Source: Zychaea mexicana
Taxonomy: Eukaryota > Mucoromycota > Mucoromycetes > Mucorales > Lichtheimiaceae
DNA length: 64,000 nt
Direction of reading: 5' to 3'
Assembly: GCF_025766255.1 (NCBI RefSeq)
Contig: NW_026516800.1
Coordinates: forward strand, 1-64,000
Shown: in pieces, positions 1-13,104 of the stretch
How the letters are laid out: each line of letters opens with the position of its first letter
How positions within the stretch are numbered: the stretch's first letter is position 1
The notes under the pieces: model-generated
What the model was told of the DNA's origin: nothing
The model's database searches: none
The model's input: the letters and a program-made list of their open reading frames with translations, nothing else
Made by a program: the position numbers and the translations under genes

Positions 1-1754
1 AGTGGGGGGGGCAAGTGGAGAAGGAGGCGCAGGCTATCTCGCCCTCCCTTTTTTTTTCACATACATTCTGACGACAGATGTTCTTGGACAAGTTATTCAC
101 TAATGGAGTACGCTATACATCTAGCATGATGTCATTTTGCTTAACGTGACAACAGCAGCTAGCAATAATAAGGTGCTTGGACCAGACCCGTTTCTTCCTC
201 GCCCTGTTGGTGCCCCCCGAAGGATATCCTATCTAATGTAATGGAGAACAAAATGCGGTTTTAGATGGCCAAGTGATGGAAGAGGAGAATCCTTTCCATC
301 CAATGCATCTTCAGTGGACAAAACAATAGAAATTCTCCTGGCTGTCGCAGCAGTTGCTGCGCATGTTTACATTGTTGTTTGCGCCCCCATTATTTTGAAT
401 ATCCCATGCATACACGCTACAAGCATCAAGAATGATCATCCATGGCATGGCTGATGATCATCATTATAGCAAAAACTGGTTTATACTGTATATGTGGTTT
501 TGCTAAGCCAAAGCAGTGTGTGTCACACAAGCAAAGAGAAATGGCCGTGCCAAGCTTCCAAAAAAGATCAGTTAACCGAACGCTTAAAACCGTGCTCTAT
601 TCACCGCCAAAAAATAATGTAAACAAAGCAGTAATAGATAGTTTTAGGGGAACATGATCATTCTATAAAGAAGTATACATCTAATACAATTGTCAATCAG
701 CACAACAACAAGTTTATTGTTATAGATGCTGGACTGTTGCCAGCATAAAGATGTAGTACGTATAGGCGGATAGTAACTGTGTTCTATACAAGGAAGTCAG
801 ATAGAATATTTCTATAATGTCTAGTCAAATGAAATAGCTCGCCTGGGTTCTTTTTTGGCTGGTGCCGTTGGACAAAAATAGCAACAAATCAATTGTGATC
901 CAGATCATTTGAATTCTAGTATGATTCGGTTTTTCTTAAGCGAGGAAGAAGGTTCATGACACCATACCTTCACTCGAATCTGTTGTCAGCTAGAGTTGCA
1001 CAGCAACGAATTCCTTTTTGGGCTGCCATGGTGATGTGAGTGAAGGGGATGGACTGTAGAGTACGTACATAATCAGTATGAGTGCTATCAAGGCGTGTGT
1101 GTGTGTGTGTAACATTATATATAACAACAACAACAACAACAAAAAACAGCGAAGCCCTAAAATTCACACCCACGTCGACCTGCTACTAGTATCACACTTT
1201 GGGTAAAGGTCCATATTCCTTTTTTTTTTTTCTCTTTTCTCTCTTCTTCTTCATCTCTCTCTCTCTCTCTCTTTTATAAAGATTACGAGTCCATTCTTGA
1301 TCTTTTTAATTATCGTTTCTATTTTCCTTTTTGTCGACTATACCTGAAGATACCAGATAACTCGACTTTTTATCACCAAAAAAAAAAACATACGTACACT
1401 CTTATTCTCTTTCGCTTATTCCCGCGTTCTTAAAAAAGGTACAAAAGCCATTGCACTATTTTTCCCTTCAGATGACAAGATACACCTGTTATACTACAGC
1501 TCGGAGTGAGCGAGAAACACGAACGAAAAGGGGGAAAAAAAAACATGACGGACCGAGATGATGAAAGATGATGATGATGATGCAACCTTTTTATCATTCA
1601 TTAGCATTGAATGGCATTGACTTGGCTTTCGTTCCTGATGAACACACTTGTTTTGTTGTTTCGCTCACTCTTATCACTCTGGTTTTTAAAAAATACAAAA
1701 CTAATATATCGCTCCATGTCTATTCTTGTCTAATATAGAAACCACAAATCAAAA
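1..1754. other. Upstream region of rho1, no gene recognised
   Basis: I see no convincing coding exon here. The stretch holds a short (GT)n run near 1089-1110, CAA repeats near 1123-1141, and pyrimidine-rich tracts at 1221-1275 and 1381-1420. It ends in the likely promoter and 5' leader of the Rho1 gene. Short open frames here do not show a coding pattern. Confidence 0.6.
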
Positions 1755-2094
1755 ATGGCATCCGAACTTAGAAGAAAGCTCGTTATCGTCGGTGACGGTG
1801 CATGTGGCAAGGTAATATATATATAAAAGAAAGAGAAAGAGAGATAGATCCAGTAGCGGTACCGGAAGGGGTGGGGCGGGGGGGCAGGGTTTCCCTCTTG
1901 TCTGATACATGAACTAATGTGTTTACTTTGCAAAACATAGACTTGTCTTTTAATTGTATTCTCCAGGGGCACTTTCCCTGAGGTAAGTAAAAAACCATGC
2001 CCTTTTATTTTTTTCTTACATGATCATGCTACGCGCGAGCCTGGGGCAAGACGTATACACCTCTCTCTCTCGCCTTTCTTTTGGTCTTCCCTCC

Positions 2095-2127
<33 letters not shown>

Positions 2128-3357
2128 CCTTCTCCCCCTCTCCTTCGTATTGTGCGAGATACTGTCTCGAGATATGCTGTTGCTTGCTTGCGCGCGCTCT
2201 TTTCTCTCTCTCTCTCTCTCTTGCTTTTTTTACCCTCCTATTGGGGGGGGGGTGTGTGGAGAGAGAGTGGGAGGGTTTTTGGGTTGTGCAGAAGGGAAAG
2301 AAAAGGGATCGGAGTTTGAGACGGTTGCATAGCACCACGCGCACGCGCACACACTACACCCACACTTTCTCTCTCTCTCATATTTGTCTCATTTGTGAGG
2401 CTACACACTGTGTGTACACACACTACTCTTATCGGCAACACACCACCCTCACACACACACACACACTCCCCTCTTACACGAGCTCAGCAACATTAGACAA
2501 GACAAGACATGGACAAGCTGTACCAGACAAAAAAAAACAATGTTACTGATTTCAATGTACTCCTCTGATACACATGTATTTTTAGCTCTACGTGCCCACT
2601 GTGTTTGAAAACTATGTGGCTGATGTGGAGGTTGACGGCAAAAAGGTTGAGCTGGCGCTTTGGGATACTGCAGGTATTTTTTATTTTTCCGTGACAACTT
2701 TTTTTTTTCTTGGGGGGGGGGGAATCCCTCGTGCATCGACCTATTTATCCACTCTCCGGTCTAACCCTTTTTCGTCCATAGGCCAGGAAGACTATGATCG
2801 TCTTCGCCCGCTGTCCTACCCGGACTCTCATGTGATCCTCATTTGCTTCGCCGTTGACTCGCCCGACTCGCTTGATAACGTACAAGAAAAGGTAAGTCCT
2901 CTAACTACTAGTACTACTACTAGTACTACTACTACTATGAAGCATCTCGGGTCGGCCACTGACAACACTCAACCCCCATTTTCGCTCATAGTGGATCTCT
3001 GAGGTCCTGCATTTCTGCCAAGGCTTGCCTATCCTCCTTGTTGCCTGTAAGAAGGATTTGCGAAACGATCCCCACACCATTGAAGAGTTGAGAAAGACCT
3101 CCCAACGGCCAGTAACTTACGAAGAGGTAATAAGAAGCACATACACCACGCCAGAGTAGGGAGAGCATGCTGTCTAACCCACTGGACTTGTTTAGGGTAT
3201 GGCTGTTGCCCAGAAGGTCGGTGCCTATAAATACTTGGAGTGCTCTGCAAAGGATGGCGACGGTGTTCGTGAAGTATTCGAGAATGCTACCCGTGCTGCC
3301 TTAATGACTTCCAAGATCAGCAAAGTCGGCCGCAAGAGCAAGTGTGCCATCCTGTAG
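1755..3357 (+). CDS. rho1: Rho1-type small GTPase
   Basis: Membrane-anchored Rho GTPase that in fungi activates glucan synthase and protein kinase C for cell-wall integrity. Six exons join in frame at 1755-1811, 1941-1982, 2586-2673, 2782-2891, 2992-3126 and 3196-3357, giving 197 aa, the normal Rho length. Visible motifs are the P-loop GDGACGKT, the effector region [12 protein letters not shown], switch [21 protein letters not shown] and ECSAKDG for base binding. The NKxD motif appears as the Rho-style CKKDL. The C-terminus is a basic stretch followed by CAIL, a CaaX box ending in Leu that predicts geranylgeranylation. The start is the only ATG that opens into the conserved N-terminus. Intron 2 is unusually long (603 bp) and full of simple repeats. 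A polyadenylation-like AATAAA lies near 3545. The assignment to Rho1 rather than another Rho paralogue rests on overall similarity. Confidence 0.95.
2061..2512. repeat. Microsatellite-rich intron of rho1
   Basis: Intron 2 contains several (CT)n tracts (near 2098-2126 and 2203-2222), a G9 run near 2243-2251 and several (CA)n tracts (2449-2466 and nearby). Their high purine/pyrimidine strand asymmetry creates long spurious reading frames on both strands. Confidence 0.75.
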
Positions 3358-3726
3358 AATAAAAGCAATCCATAATTCACACACACACACACACACACAC
3401 TCTCTCTCTCTCTTTCTTTCGACAAACAACACACTCACTCAAACTCTTACACATACGCACAAATTCCGTATTACGTTCCCGTTAACTCTTCTCTTTACCT
3501 CTTTTTTTCTTTCTCTCTATCTTTTCCCAATCTCGACATGAAGAAATAAATACGTCTGTAATCTTTTCTATTACACTGCACTGGGAGATGTCGGGAATGT
3601 GCAGACGATAGAGAGGCATGTATGCTAACAGAGTATTATGTAAGAAGAAAAAGAAGATAAATTTACAATGATGCGTGCTATGGATGTGTGTGTGTTTGTG
3701 TGTGTCTATATAGGAAAAAGTGGTGA

Positions 3727-6348
3727 TTAACAACCACGACCGCCCACAAGCCTGCGCCAGACTGCCTTCCAATCCATCATGATGGGACTGCAAACAACAA
3801 GCACAACACCAAATGTAATCATGAGCGCCTCAAAGCCGGCATAGGTCATGATGAGTCCAGCACAGTTGGGGCCAAAGAACATGCCTGCTGAATAGGCCAT
3901 GTTATACAATGCATAAACCTGCGCATATGCGGATCCGCCCTACAAAGACACACAAACATTTAATGCATATGCAGCGTGTTACACGAGAACCCTTTTTTTC
4001 GATATATAAATAAAGCCTCCCAAAAAAAGAAACTTACCAATTCATCGACTACTTCGCCCATCTCTGGCAATATGGGTGTCAGTGTGAGAGGGCTGGAAAA
4101 GCCAAACACCATTAATGCGGGAATGATCATGTACACCGTGGGATAATGTACGGCAACCAGTGGAGATGCCACGGCCATCACAAGCATACCCGTGGCTGAA
4201 ATGACATAGCGGCCGATCTAGAAATCAGAACCTTTTAGGTCAATAACTGTTTGCTTTTGTCCAAGTTATATATCAGAGAAAACGCTTACTCGATCAGACA
4301 AGTGACCAATCAATGGTGCAAGGAACGCTGGAACAACCATAGCCACGAAAACCACTATTGCCATTGAGAGAGAGGAGAATCCGAATTAGCCAATCCAACG
4401 CTTGGACGCTATTCCCTCCCAAAGTTGTCTTTTTAAAACTTACATCCAACAGTCGATGCAGATGCATCATACGTTTTCTCCAAATGAATGGGTAAGGCTG
4501 GCTCGATACCGGAAAACACAGAAGAGCTTACAGTCGTGCACAGGACACAGCACAAGATGCGCCAATTCTTGCATAAGCTCCAGATCGTAATAGGTGCTTG
4601 TTCTCGTGCAGTGTGGGTCTTACATAGCGGTGTTTCCTCCGTGGGTGCCGGGATATAGGCGCCTTCATCGCTGACATTGCTGCGGATACTGGAAGCAGCA
4701 GTGGAAGCTTCCTCGTCGTCATCATCGTTGTTACTGGCATCATCGTCATCAGGTTGGGTATATTTTTGGGTAGGTTTCTTGGTATGTTTGTCGTGCGGCG
4801 GCTCTGCGATCCATACAATGGCAAAGAAATTCAGGAGAGCAAATGCGGCACAGCAAAGAAAGGGTGCAGAGTACCCTCCGTACTCGTACAAGAAGCCACC
4901 CATGGCTGGACCAATCGCAAATCCGCTAAAAAAGAAAAAGCATCATGAGTTCCCCATCTCTCAAAGTAGTCAATACATGCACTCGTTCCTTCAAAAAGGC
5001 ACTTACACTGTGTGTGCTGTAAGCACTGTGCCCATGACTACCCCAAGACGTTTGGTTGGGAATACATCTGCCAGCAGTCCCAAGCCGATTGTCCTATGAA
5101 ATGTGTCACTGTAAGTTCTTCTTTCTTGTTGGTAGCCAGATCGAGAGAAATCCTTTTTACCATGAAGCTCCTCCTGCAACACCTTGTGCGACACGTGCCA
5201 CCACTAACAGAGGGTAAGTTTCGGCAGCAGCAAACGACAATGTTGACGCCATCAATCCAAGGCAACCTTAAAAACAAACAAGCGGGGTACAATAGGCGGG
5301 TTTTGTACAACCATTTCAGCATTAGAGTTATCTCTGTAGCAGCAGTAGAATGCACACACATCTTTACGTCTTGTTGATGACTTTTTTTTTTCTTTCAAAC
5401 GCGTCTCGGGTCTTTTACCTGCCATCATCGGCAATCGACGATTCTGGTATTTGTCGGACAGAATTGCAAACACGGGTGTAGCCACTAAAAGGCCAAATGC
5501 TAATATATATATATATGAAACAGCAAACAGAATATGTCAATTGTTTTAATGCATGTACCACACAAGACGTATGTAAGAACAGAAAGGGAACCATGTAACA
5601 TTCCCAGTTTAGTTTCTTTTTTCGCGCCCCCCCCCCCTGTTTCTCTAGTTCCTCCAAGCACCACTAACCGTAGCAGCCAAACAGGAATCCAACCATCGAG
5701 GAGTCGCCTTTCAGTTTCTTGATAATCAGAGTCGGTAGGACCGGAAGCACCGCGCCATATGTCAACATATCACTGCATAGTTTGAAAAATTATACCGAAA
5801 GAAGAGGCGGAGATAAGTGGATAGGAAGAAAAAGACAGCTGGTTTCTTGGATATCCATGATAGATGAACACATATAGAGGCTGAAAGAGCACTACAGGGT
5901 TGAGTGATCGAGGATGAGATAATACATACGTAAACAAGGTTAAGGCCACTACGGCGGCTACACCCAAATGCGATCGTCTCGCACGCGACCACCATGACCC
6001 TACTGGAACCGTAGTGTCGGCACTTGTTGGGCCTGTTGAAAGCATATGAGTGATAGAAAGAACAAGGCGAGAAAAAAAAAAAAAAAAGATAAAAAGCGAA
6101 AGGAGGAAGTAAAGAAAAAGGGGATGGCGATTTTTCTTTTCTTTTTTGCAAAGAAAAAAAAAATCGATGCGGAGATCAAACGACGACAAAGGCCCTTTTC
6201 CCGCTCTCTTATATACATGCACACAAGCAAAAGTCAATGTATGTGCTACTAACGATACATATATTTTTATCATGGGTGGTGACCGACCAGTGCTGTAATA
6301 TGAGCGTAGAATGACGGGCCCAGGATCAAGATAGAGCCATGTGCTCAC
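3727..6348 (-). CDS. MFS transporter, vesicular-amine-transporter-like
   Basis: Multi-pass major facilitator of the DHA1/vesicular amine transporter type, probably a proton-coupled exporter of amines or drugs. Nine exons join in frame on the minus strand: 5930-6032, 5669-5772, 5419-5499, 5161-5266, 5007-5093, 4444-4925, 4290-4354, 4038-4217 and 3727-3939. Recognisable family segments are TYGAVLPVLPTLI in the first helices, the MFS motif A-like loop AILSDKYQNRRLPMM, VARVAQGVAGGAS, and IGPAMGGFLYEYGGYSAPF. A long acidic cytoplasmic loop (about 4650-4770) separates the two halves. The second half ends with GGSAYAQVYALYNMAYSAGMFFGPN-type family sequence in the last exon. The first exon is uncertain. 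An ATG at 6346-6348 with a weak donor would give about 493 aa in frame, a normal length. Substrate unknown. Confidence 0.85.
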
Positions 6349-6413
6349 AATTTGCTGTTAATTTTTATCATGCCGGCAATTACTACTATCAAGTTGTAGT
6401 GCATATTGTATGT

Positions 6414-6444
<31 letters not shown>

Positions 6445-7644
6445 ACCCCCTTGCATGAGGGATTTCACTGTTTCCGCAGTTGAAAAAGTCAGTGGGTGGC
6501 TTCCAGTTAGTAGATGGATTCTTTCAAAGGTAATCTATCGCACTCCCACACAATGCTCGAATCTCTATTGGTTCACTTGGGGTACCTGGAAATTCTAATG
6601 CGCTGATATCGAAATTTGTCTAGCGAAATCAAGACACGACTATCTCTTATTCTTTTTCATCGCTGTTTAATTGGAAGAAATGCTTCCCGTTTTGTGTCAA
6701 GAGAAGTCAAGGAGAACAGACCATATCGGAACGATATAGTAGCACCTAGTACTAACAGAACATAATCGTTTCCATAGATATGAGTTATGCACGACAATAA
6801 TAACAAGTCGTGACAGCAAATTAATATACAACGATCTGTCGATTTCACCTGACACAACAGATCAAAGTGAATAAATAAAGATGTTACTAATGCATCTTAT
6901 ACAGTCAGACGGAAAGTTGCGATTGACTTTCCCAGCTGTGTTAAATATGAAGCTTCGTGTGTCTTGTGGGCAGGCCACTAGCTCATTTGATAGCAAATAT
7001 CATAGCGTGTAGTACTTACTACTTGTCAGTCCTGTGTGACTTTGAAACCACCCGTGGCGTATATGTATTCAAGATGTGTGGCGCTGAATATCTAGCTCTT
7101 GCACTCTACTGTAGAACAATTTTATCTTTGGCAAAAAGGTTCAGTTGATATGACAGCATAGTTAACCTTCAGGTGTGCTAAATACTCACACTATCCTTTT
7201 CAGTAACGCACTTGATATTGAAGACACCGGCGCTGTTGTTCGTAAAGGAAACCAGCGTCACTATGTACCTGCCGTAGCATCTTGTAGTAATATGTAGAAA
7301 ATGAGCATAACGTATATTACTATGCCAGCCCTAAGAAATTCAAGTGTTATATATATGCTCTCATTGTGTATCCTGCTGCTCATACAGATGCAGTTGTTCT
7401 TTATTTCAGCTCTTTATTCAAATGTGGGATGATCGTTGCTGCCCGTTATCCACAAATGCTTATGTGATGTCCCAAATTTCAAACAGACCTGCCCGATCTT
7501 TCGGTTTCAAGCGGTTTAAAGCAGAGAGAGATGGTTCACTCGCCGATCAACGAATCAAAGCTGTTAGTCAAAGGTGATGCAAAAAGTCGCATTAAAGTTT
7601 GGGATCAATCCCCATTTTTCTTCTTGCTTTCTTTCAACTTTGCC
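6349..7644. other. Intergenic between divergent MFS and dehydrogenase genes
   Basis: No coding exon recognised. It holds a (GT)n microsatellite at about 6414-6441 and presumably the two divergent promoters. Confidence 0.55.
6414..6441. repeat. (GT)n microsatellite
   Basis: About 13 GT dinucleotide units in a row, directly readable. Confidence 0.9.
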
Positions 7645-10349
7645 ATGTTCCGTAACTGTCGACAGTCTCTTCGACTGTTTCATACTTCCCGTATCGTCCG
7701 AGCTCAAAAGTCCTTGACCCCATTGACAAGTGATAAAATCACTAATATTAAACGCAGTGACAAGTTCAAGCAGGTACATCTTGGTTACCCCACACTGTTC
7801 GCTTTCTCTCCCTCTCTTCCCTCTCTTCCATACCAATAGTTATATAAGAGGAAAAGTACTATCACCACCAGTCGAACGCTGAGACATTCATTTTTTCTCC
7901 AAACTACTGCTACTGACAATACACGCGTGGCTGTCATTAGTTGGAACACAGCGACATTGACTACTTTCAAACCATCTTGACAACCAACAATGTCATTCAC
8001 GATGGCGAAGCAAATCCCGAGATTTCAAGCTTGACACCCTATAATACCGACTTTTTTAACCTGCACCGTGGTTCTTCCAAGTAACGTATTATTGTTCCTT
8101 CCTCCTTCTTTCTCCTTAATTTTTTTAAAGAGAAAAACACACATACGCACAATTGCGCATACATACTCGAATTGGCCTACTCTCTTTAATCAAACGGTGG
8201 ATTCGTTAGACTATGTCTATTCCCCACAGAAACGACCCAGATATCAAAAATTCTGAAATACTGTAACGAAAAGAAGCTCGCTGTGGTGCCTCAAGGCGGC
8301 AACACGGGTGTGAGTGGCGGTCAAAACCCAATGTTTGACGAAATTATTGTCAACACGTCGAAAATGAACAAGATTCGATCGTTTGACCCGATATCAGGTG
8401 TTGCTGTGGCAGACGCGGGTGTGGTATTGGAGAACCTGGACAATTACTTGGCACCGCTGGGATACACTGTGCCCTTGGATCTCGGTGCAAAAGGTTCGTG
8501 TCAAATTGGTGGCAATGTCAGTACCAACGCCGGTGGTTTGCGTTTGATGCGCTTTGGTAATCTTCATGGAAATGTGCTTGGCTTGGAAGTGGTAAGTCCT
8601 TTTTCTTTTTGTTTTTCTCATGGGACTCAAGTTTTGCACATCCTACGATTGGCAACGTTATTAGAGTTGGTAACGCGCGCGCGCGCGCGTGCGGAGATGA
8701 GGTTATGTTACAATGATAGGTGATAAAAGAAAAGGGGGGTTTAAACTTTTAACTGCGTGTATGATCTCCTACTTCTCATAGGTTCTACCTGATGGCACTA
8801 TACTCGATAATCTATCCACGTTGCGAAAAGATAATACTGGCTATGATTTAAAGCAGCTGTTTATTGGAGCGGAAGGAACATTGGGTCTGGTTACTGGTGT
8901 TTCACTGTTGACGCCTAGAAAGCCAAAGGTAAAAGAAAAGTTGCGGGACACATGGGGTGATAGCTACAGAAATTTGTGTTTGTGTGTGTGTGTGTGTGTG
9001 GGATGCCAGCATTTTATTTACCCAAAAAGTGTAAGCGGTGCGGCTAACTTGGAAAAAACTTACTCTATAGGCTGTCAATATCGCCATGTTGGCATTGGAT
9101 TCTTTTGACGCGGTACAAAAGGCTTTTGTTATGGCCAAAGAAGATTTATCTGAAATTTTGTCTGGTGAGTTGATTTTCCACATAAGCCATTTGATCAGAG
9201 ACGTCCCCCCCCCCACGTTCCCCAAATGCTCAATTGCTCTAACTCTCGGGATATGCTTGTAGCATTTGAGTTCTGGGACCGTGAATCAATGGAATTGGTC
9301 AAAAGGGTTATGTTACAAGATAGCCCGTATCCGATTGAGGCAAAATCTTCATTCTATGCGCTTCTCGAGACCCAAGGTAGCCGTCAAGAGCATGATCAAG
9401 AGGTAAAATTAAACACAACAGGATGATCTGCATATCTGCATATACTTACTGCATCTTATTCATGTGGGCGCTTTTGCAGAAAATCGATGCTTATCTCACA
9501 AGACTGATGGAGACCGACGTTGCTCATGATGGTGTGATGGCACAGGATGCTAAGCAGGTAAAATTTGCAAAAAGTAACAAGGAAAGCGCAAGAGGATCGG
9601 TGTACAGTATAACTGAAAGCACTCCCATGTCTAATGATAGACCAATGCGCTTTGGCAATGGCGTGAACGTATCCCCGAAGCTATTGTCAAGTCTGGCACA
9701 GCAATGACATACGATGTTGCTATGGATGTGCAGCTGCTGTATAAGATGGTCGAGGATGTAAAACAGCATTATGGTGAAAGAGGTTTATTAGACACTACAT
9801 ATACCAATGTGATTGGTTTTGGTCACGTTGGCGACGGTGTAAGTTGTTGCGATAGAAGAAAAGGAAAGCGTGAGCTCGGGGGATACAGGATGAGCACAAC
9901 AAGCAGGTATTGACCCATACTTTCTGCATATCATTACATCAGAATCTACACATTATGGCAAACATTCCAGATCATGATCGTAAAGCGCAAAAGGATATGG
10001 ACTCCTATGTCTATGACTGGGCTAGTAAGTTGTAATTTGAAAAAGGAAAAGATTAAACGTAAAGTTGATAATGAACCAACCCCAAATATCCTCTCTCCCT
10101 CATTAGTCAAACATAACGGAAGGTAAAAATGCACTTTAATGTGGACAAAAAAGGGAACGAGAATTAATCAGACAGGTATATCTATCTACGACCAGTATCA
10201 CCGCCGAACATGGAATTGGCGTTGCAAAGGTCAACTACATGACTCGTTGCAAGACAGAGGCCCAGATCCACTTGATGCAGACGCTCAAGAAAGCAATCGA
10301 TCCGAACGGGATCATGAACCCTTACAAAGCTGTACCCGGAACACTCTAA
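7645..10349 (+). CDS. D-2-hydroxyglutarate / D-lactate dehydrogenase, mitochondrial FAD enzyme
   Basis: FAD-linked oxidase of the Dld2/D2HGDH family, which oxidises D-2-hydroxyglutarate or D-lactate in mitochondria. Eleven exons join in frame: 7645-7773, 7941-8080, 8210-8591, 8782-8928, 9071-9164, 9263-9402, 9480-9557, 9641-9838, 9943-10024, 10107-10122 and 10196-10349, giving 519 aa, matching the family. The N-terminus ([20 protein letters not shown]) is Arg/Ser-rich without acids, as in a mitochondrial presequence. The FAD-binding core shows [33 protein letters not shown] and [14 protein letters not shown]. The C-terminal catalytic part has [13 protein letters not shown] and [12 protein letters not shown], whose His residues belong to the metal site of this family. 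It ends in [12 protein letters not shown]. The exon of only 16 bp at 10107-10122 is needed to keep the frame. Dld2-like versus D-lactate preference cannot be settled from sequence. Confidence 0.93.
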
Positions 10350-12049
10350 AATATAGGCTATCTATGCCAGACATAGCATGTTTTATAGACTTTTACATCG
10401 GGTGCATGTTTATGAAGAATAAAAAGCCAAGTATGAGGGAGAAAATATTCGCTCCCTTACATGTGTATACAAAGTAGTTATGCGTAAAAGATGACAATAA
10501 AGACTTTTGATTGGTTGGTATAAAAGGTGCGAGCGGATACTCGGCGTAATACGTTTCTGACCAAATAAAAAACAGGCCTTAACCAAACGCTGACATAAGA
10601 TTAAAAGAAGAAAAAACTCACAAAAGATACTGTCTGGCGTTTGAGGATCTGTGTTAAGGGATGTTTATAGTTTATGGGACTCTACTGTCGTGGTAATATA
10701 TAACAAAGTTAAATAAATACGACGAACAAACATCTACTGTTGTGATCTGTGAGAGTATATGATTTATTACGCATGTAGTAAAAGAAGATCATGTGCCTTG
10801 TTGATCAATCAGTTGCAATGATACGCTACTATTTTATGCTCATACCATATCACTTTAGTTATAGGTTGCTAAGGCAAAGATAAAATAATGGATTTACAAG
10901 ACGCATTGATGCCGTGCTGCTGCTGCAGTTTCACCGCCATTATCGCAACAGGATGGTCGGTTCATTTTTTAAGATAACCGCACTCTTTTTCATTGTTATA
11001 TGCTGCTCGCATAATCTGTGTTGACATAATGCGCAGTAGACTATTTGCTAAGCATCCACAGTCTATAACACTCCCCATCGCAGCGTCATATGAACGATCA
11101 GCATTATCCGAGCTATTTTATTATGAATATATCAAACATCACAGAAAGATATAGCAAAAGCGTTGCATCTATTAAATAGAACTTCATATTTCAACTATCG
11201 TATTTTTATCTATGGCTTTGGACTCTCTATCTATACAAAGTATTGCACCATCACCAGCTAACTTGTCATACCAAATATGACCGCTTCGTTTTGGCGGCTC
11301 AGCAATTTGCCATGCAACAAACAAGTACACTACCAACAAGAACGCCGCCGCGCGACTATTCGTCGGCACTACAAATGTTCACACTACTAGTAACTAAGAG
11401 AAGATAACCAGGCAAGATACGACAGCTTCATGATTATTGTATCTTATTATATCGTTGTGTCATACGGCAATCGCTGTGATAGTTTATTAGAGAAAAAACC
11501 ACTCCACCACAAGCAATAAAGAGTCCCTTCTAACAACACTCCCATCCCTTTATTATCCTTTGTTCTTCTCCTTTCTCACTGGCAACGGATCCACTGCCAA
11601 AAACCGACTCAACACACCATCACCAGTTAACTTTGTCGTAGTATATCTTTTGGTTATTCTTATCACTGATGATATGTCTTTTACTGCTGCGGTGGATAGT
11701 TACATGTTGACGTAACGTGCAGCCATCTACTTCTTTGTACCTTGCTGAGCAACATAACCATCATCAATTACCATCACCATCCTTACTATGATTATATCTG
11801 CAGCTTATCATAACTACCATCACATCTGCAGTATTGCTTATATATTTCTAGTACAGAAAATTGTATAAATACGTGGCATGTTTATTGAATAAAATATCAA
11901 CCAGCTACTCGCTTATCTCCGTGGCTATTCCTTTGTGCATCGTCTCTACTTTCCGTGATGTTATTCAAAAAAACGACGACAACTTTTGAAAGAGAATAGA
12001 AAAAATAAAAAACGGAACTCAACTTGTCACGACAAGTTGATTTGAGAAA
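10350..12049. other. Intergenic, no gene recognised
   Basis: An AATAAA-type signal lies near 10496, in the 3' region of the dehydrogenase gene. The rest has no convincing exon or repeat. GC content looks moderate until about 12.1 kb, where it falls. Confidence 0.5.
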
Positions 12050-12120
12050 TGCGTCGACCGAGAATCGAACTCGGGTCATCCGCGTGGCAGGCGGATATTA
12101 TACCACTAAACCATCGACGC
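12050..12120 (-). tRNA. tRNA-Gly (GCC)
   Basis: Read on the minus strand, the sequence folds as a cloverleaf. The acceptor stem pairs GCGTCGA at the 5' end with TCGACGC at the 3' end. The D arm contains TGGTTTAGTGGTATAA, the anticodon loop reads TGCCACG with anticodon GCC, and the T loop is GTTCGATTC within a CGAG/CTCG stem. No variable-arm extension and no intron are seen. CCA is not encoded, as expected in a eukaryote. It lies at the edge of the transposon-rich block. Confidence 0.95.
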
Positions 12121-13104
12121 TTTGATGTTACTTACAAACGTGCACGTCTATACATTCACAAAACATAATGTTTAGGCATAGTAGAAGTAGTAGTAGTAGT
12201 ATCCTACTATTATTTATCTAGCTATTTGAAATCTATCCGCTGTGCTATAGTTAGTAAATTTACTGTGGCCGATATAGTTATCTATGACTAGATTTAAATA
12301 TGTACTCTAAGTTATATAAGTAATCTAATTAATCTTTATTTATTTCATTTTTTCCCTTTATATATATGTTATTATATTCTTAAATTGATACTTGTACTTT
12401 TCTGTTGTGTTATATTAATAGTACCTTGATTGTTTTCTTCTTTTGCATTAACTAGAACTATGTAATAGTTAAATTATATATTAAAAAAACTTTATATATA
12501 TATATTTCTTTTTCTCATTTATTTATTCTTTTTAAACAAAAAACTTATATCTATATATGTCCTTTAATATATCTATACAGTTTAAATAAGCTACTATATA
12601 TATAAAGTCAACATCACCTGAATCACAACTACACTAGAAGTGTTAATCTCTAACATTGTTTCATAAATATGAGGAATTGAGAATTCCTAAGAATTTTTAT
12701 TTTTAGGAGAAAAGTACTATGAATCTTTGATTCTCAATAGATGTATCCTCAGAGTTGATTTTTACTGAAAATCTCTTATTTTTAGGAATTGATAACTCAT
12801 CCTACAGAAGAATCATTTTATTTATATTATCTTTGTGGTGAACCACATTAATACACTGCTTAAGATATCAACAATAAGATATTCGGTTAAACATTATAGC
12901 ACACACGTATGAACACTACAGCATTCCAGCTAAACACTATTAAATAAAATCTCTTACTCAGATGATTCACCTTACGTGAACAGGACAATGAACCTATCAA
13001 CAGGTACCTCAGCCATTACATCAGCTAACGCCGGTTTCAAAGATGTGCGCGATTAACATAGCAACTTCAATAGAAGTTCTGATACGTCCTTGATCTATCC
13101 TCTA
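12121..13104. other. AT-rich spacer at the start of the transposon cluster
   Basis: Very AT-rich from about 12160 to 12660, with (TA)n runs and a GTA microsatellite at 12184-12200. From 12660 there are short palindromes such as AGGAATTGAGAATTCCT near 12672-12688. No supportable gene; probably degraded mobile-element DNA. Confidence 0.5.

Noticed and set aside
2020..2549. Long overlapping frames rich in Ser/Leu or Arg/Glu in rho1 intron 2
   Set aside because: They come from (CT)n and (CA)n repeats and overlap on both strands.
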